The notes below the pieces were generated by a model. It did no database searches. It saw only the letters and a program-made list of their open reading frames with translations, and was not told the DNA's origin. Source: a bacterium (lineage in GTDB: Bacteria > Zhuqueibacterota > QNDG01 > JAFGCO01). From it: 64,000 bases of DNA. Of the stretch, positions 61,687 through 64,000 are shown piece by piece (position 1 is the first letter of the stretch; the number at the start of each line of letters is the position of its first letter). The stretch covers positions 248,001-312,000 of the forward strand of contig JAFGCO010000055.1 of NCBI GenBank assembly GCA_016932575.1, in the 5' to 3' direction. Position numbers and translations under genes: made by a program.

Positions 61687-63657
61687 TTATTGTATCAGGA
61701 TCATTTTATGATGCAATATCCGGTTTTTCAGGTTAAACTGCAGAATATAAATTCCGCTGGATAATTTTTGGTCCCGGTCACACCTGCCCTGCCATTGAAT
61801 ATGGTGCGCTCCCGGTTCCTGAATGCCCAGGTCCATATGCCATACCCGTTGCCCCCGGCTGTTCCGGATATTCAGCATAACCTGAGATGCCTCCGAGAGC
61901 TCATACCTGATTGTTGTTGCAGGATTGAAGGGATTGGGGGTTACGGACACAGGCATGAACCTTTTCAGGAACGGATTCATTTTCAAAGATTGTATGGATG
62001 AAGGAGAGATGGGTTCCAGGAAAACTGGAGAATAGCCGAGTTGAATATTTAATGAATTTTGAGAAACCGGGAGAACATCTGTTTCAGGAATCAAGTGATC
62101 CAGATTGGAAATGATTTGTGTCTGTAAAACTTGATCAGCCTGTACAGGCAGGGAAATAAATTCACCATTGGGTATCGTATAATCCAGATCGGGTGGACCA
62201 GCTCCTGTTTCACTCCATCCGACATAAATTTCTCCGCGGGGACGCTGAAAAAGATAGACCCGCGTTTTTGGATCAGAACTTAAGATTAATTCTTGGACTT
62301 CCGTAAAATCGTACAGAAGATCCACCATCAGACGATAGGTATAGTAACCCGGTTTCTTTTTAAATTCCAAAGCCATCGTGCTCATTAAATTCAGTTTGTC
62401 TTCCCAAATATCGGCAATGCCTGAAATACATGCCCGTTCGGCTCCGTATCCAAATACCGATACAAATGCCTTAACCAGAGTCCGTGCATGTCGGGCATAA
62501 TACCAGGCCACTACCTCGGGATCGTCCTGCATTAAGCCCTGTTTTAATGCTGCATATGAGGATACCAGCGCATTTGGAAAATCACCTTCTTTTTGCAGGG
62601 CTTTTTTTGTGAACAATGCGTTTCCAGGTGCATCCTCATGATCGATTGGGAAAATATTACACCACATGTCATCCACATAAATGGGTTTGTCACCGGCATA
62701 TTTTCTTATAAATCGAAAAGTCTGATCAATCTCTCTCCAGGGCATATGCGGATGCCAGCCAATGTAATCGCATTCGACACCGTCCGTGTCGTCTCCGAAA
62801 CTGGTAAGTATTTGTTTAAGACGATTAAAGCTTTCTGTGTATGACACTGAATGATTATTATTTCCGAGCAGACGAGACTGAACAGTCGGTCCTTCGATTT
62901 CAGGATAATCAGGAAAGTCCGAGTAGAGATCCCACAACACGCCACCACTGCTGATCAATCGGCTGTTGCCCGTGGGATCTGCATCATGGATGGCCTGATA
63001 TACAATTCTGTGGGTTTTTAAAAGCTGATCCATTGAATCCGTCCAAAAATGAAGGGTGGATTCATCTCCATATTTTCCGTTTGGCGGAGGGGGAGATGGC
63101 CCCATAAATTCGATTTCACCTGTCATCAAGTAAAACTGAATGGGAAGGATGAGATCATCTGAGGAATCGGATGGTGTCTCGTATCCCATATCCAGAATCC
63201 CATCGCCATCATACCTTTCAATCAATGCTGAAATAAAATCGTACAGATCCTTTACATGATTGTCGTCCGGGGCGCAGTCCCCCGATCCATAACAGGAAGG
63301 ATTACCAGCGGAAGCCCATGGCGCATTAATCCTTAAATTCCACATCATGCGAAAGCCATATTTCTGCAGAAGGCAGACGGCCTGATCGCTGTTTTTAAAG
63401 TCAATTGCATCCCCCTGATTGGGCTGCATTCCTTTCCAGCCCCCGTTTAATGCCGGAAAATTGATATCACAGTGACCGGGCTGAGATTCAACGAGATACG
63501 TCAGCTTTTCTAACAGCGTTTGTTTTTGTGCGGTTGTCATCAGCGCGGTTAAATGAGACCATGTATCTTCAAATCCAAAGCGCCATTCCGGTTGTCCCAG
63601 TACCTGAATCCAGAAGAACAATCCAATATACCAAGTCATTGATATGGGTTTCATCAA
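61687..63657 (-). CDS. Secreted TIM-barrel-like protein with T9SS sorting domain
   Basis: 656 residues. A signal peptide (TWYIGLFFWIQVLGQ) is followed by a barrel-like catalytic region (about 25-450) with the pattern of clan GH-A glycosidases: FRMMWNLRINAPW, QFYLMTGEIEFMG (E181/E183 candidate acid/base), DYIGWHPHMPW and KPIYVDDMW near the nucleophile position. The C-terminal about 85 residues are a T9SS/FlgD-like domain (VTPNPFNPATTIRYEL, SSGIYILQF). The protein is exported across the outer membrane. Activity is inferred only from the fold and the symporter downstream. Confidence 0.8.
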   Translation of the reverse strand: MMKPISMTWYIGLFFWIQVLGQPEWRFGFEDTWSHLTALMTTAQKQTLLEKLTYLVESQPGHCDINFPALNGGWKGMQPNQGDAIDFKNSDQAVCLLQKYGFRMMWNLRINAPWASAGNPSCYGSGDCAPDDNHVKDLYDFISALIERYDGDGILDMGYETPSDSSDDLILPIQFYLMTGEIEFMGPSPPPPNGKYGDESTLHFWTDSMDQLLKTHRIVYQAIHDADPTGNSRLISSGGVLWDLYSDFPDYPEIEGPTVQSRLLGNNNHSVSYTESFNRLKQILTSFGDDTDGVECDYIGWHPHMPWREIDQTFRFIRKYAGDKPIYVDDMWCNIFPIDHEDAPGNALFTKKALQKEGDFPNALVSSYAALKQGLMQDDPEVVAWYYARHARTLVKAFVSVFGYGAERACISGIADIWEDKLNLMSTMALEFKKKPGYYTYRLMVDLLYDFTEVQELILSSDPKTRVYLFQRPRGEIYVGWSETGAGPPDLDYTIPNGEFISLPVQADQVLQTQIISNLDHLIPETDVLPVSQNSLNIQLGYSPVFLEPISPSSIQSLKMNPFLKRFMPVSVTPNPFNPATTIRYELSEASQVMLNIRNSRGQRVWHMDLGIQEPGAHHIQWQGRCDRDQKLSSGIYILQFNLKNRILHHKMILIQ

Positions 63658-63663
63658 TTCAAT

Positions 63664-64000
63664 TTACCTGATTAAAATGATTTTCTGGTTGATTACGCGC
63701 TCAGAAGTTGCCAGGCGCAGCAGGTAAATTCCTGAAGGTGCCGGCTGATATTGATCGGTCATAGCGTGCCATTGCACACGGTGTATACCGGGCATTTGAA
63801 CACCTGATGCCAATATTTTCACCCGCTGTCCCTGGATATTCAATACCTCCAGCATGATTTTCGAGGATTTTTCAAGGTAATACATAATTATGGTTGCCTG
63901 ATTAAATGGATTGGGAAAATTCGGATAAAGCTGGCATTGGTCAGGTAATGAGGAGGTAAAGTCCGATATGACGTTTACCGATAAAGCAGGTAAATTTACT
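63664..64000 (-). CDS. C-terminus of a T9SS-exported protein (5'-truncated by window edge)
   Basis: The frame is open from base 64000 to the stop at 63664. The visible about 110 residues end in a sorting domain: YPNFPNPFNQATIIMYYL, KIMLEVLNIQGQRV, HRVQWHAMTDQYQPAPSGIY and INQKIILIR. This type of C-terminal domain directs proteins to the T9SS, with PorU (35708) as processing enzyme. The rest of the protein, including any enzyme domain, lies beyond the window. Six bases separate it from the next gene. Confidence 0.85.
   Translation of the reverse strand, partial: VNLPALSVNVISDFTSSLPDQCQLYPNFPNPFNQATIIMYYLEKSSKIMLEVLNIQGQRVKILASGVQMPGIHRVQWHAMTDQYQPAPSGIYLLRLATSERVINQKIILIR

Noticed and set aside
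1-64000. tRNA, rRNA or riboswitch genes
   Set aside because: I looked at the gaps and saw no cloverleaf, rRNA segment or known riboswitch core; weak candidates cannot be excluded without a covariance search.

Overview
The window looks like chromosomal DNA of an anaerobic or microaerophilic Gram-negative bacterium of the Fibrobacterota-Chlorobiota-Bacteroidota (FCB) superphylum, probably outside classical Bacteroidota (inference). The reasons are a PorU-type C25 sortase of the type IX secretion system (T9SS), several proteins ending in T9SS/FlgD-like sorting domains with a PNPF motif, a TonB-dependent receptor with a carboxypeptidase-regulatory-like domain, DUF5916, Mla lipid transport genes, and oxygen-sensitive style enzymes (AmmeMemoRadiSam radical SAM protein, FeoB, C_GCAxxG_C_C protein). 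Base composition is moderate, intergenic DNA is AT-rich, and TTG/GTG starts are common. I see no rRNA, tRNA, CRISPR array or intact insertion sequence.

Layout. 1-5130: FeoB C-terminus, AmrS, a small membrane-anchored protein and a secreted GH13 amylase/neopullulanase. 5186-8275 (minus): flavodoxin-like protein, then a DoxX / outer-membrane barrel / TPR operon. 8276-15998: a TonB-dependent receptor followed by an OmpR-type response regulator and histidine kinase, then on the minus strand a predicted exported winged-helix protein and a DUF5916 protein. Helically phased GTTACAAT-type repeats lie upstream of the receptor and recur near the other two genes, suggesting one local regulon. 16182-19907 (minus): group III phosphofructokinase, a Na+/solute symporter with a 31-residue partner ORF, and an XRE-cupin regulator. 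20091-28289 (plus): three methyltransferases, an Asd-like dehydrogenase, a GNAT, a truncated and a complete PhzF, a PanE-like reductase, a C_GCAxxG_C_C protein and an MFS exporter, which may form a small-molecule cluster. 28290-29096 is an 800-base gene-free stretch of decayed palindromic repeats.

29097-35529: DUF2461, GT39-like glycosyltransferase, propeller-transglutaminase, HAD phosphatase and class II aldolase. 35708-47192: PorU, an IscU-like protein lacking one ligand cysteine, YigZ, a CorC-like transporter, and small housekeeping/repair genes (SDR, UvsE, DUF523/DUF1722, DnaJ, DUF362 ferredoxin). 47241-51553: GpmI and MlaE-MlaF-MlaD. 51587-52017: an MscS-channel remnant joined through a perfect 28-base palindrome to an isoprenylcysteine methyltransferase-like gene.

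52777-58830 (minus) is the most unusual locus: TolC-like outer-membrane protein, two paralogous PhnD-like periplasmic binding proteins, a membrane histidine kinase, a sensorless histidine kinase and a single-domain response regulator, in one tight operon with no ABC or RND pump. It looks like an extracytoplasmic ligand-sensing phosphorelay tied to an outer-membrane channel. 59471-64000 (minus) holds a carbohydrate-type cluster: a large Na+/solute symporter, a T9SS-exported TIM-barrel-like protein and the C-terminus of another T9SS cargo protein.
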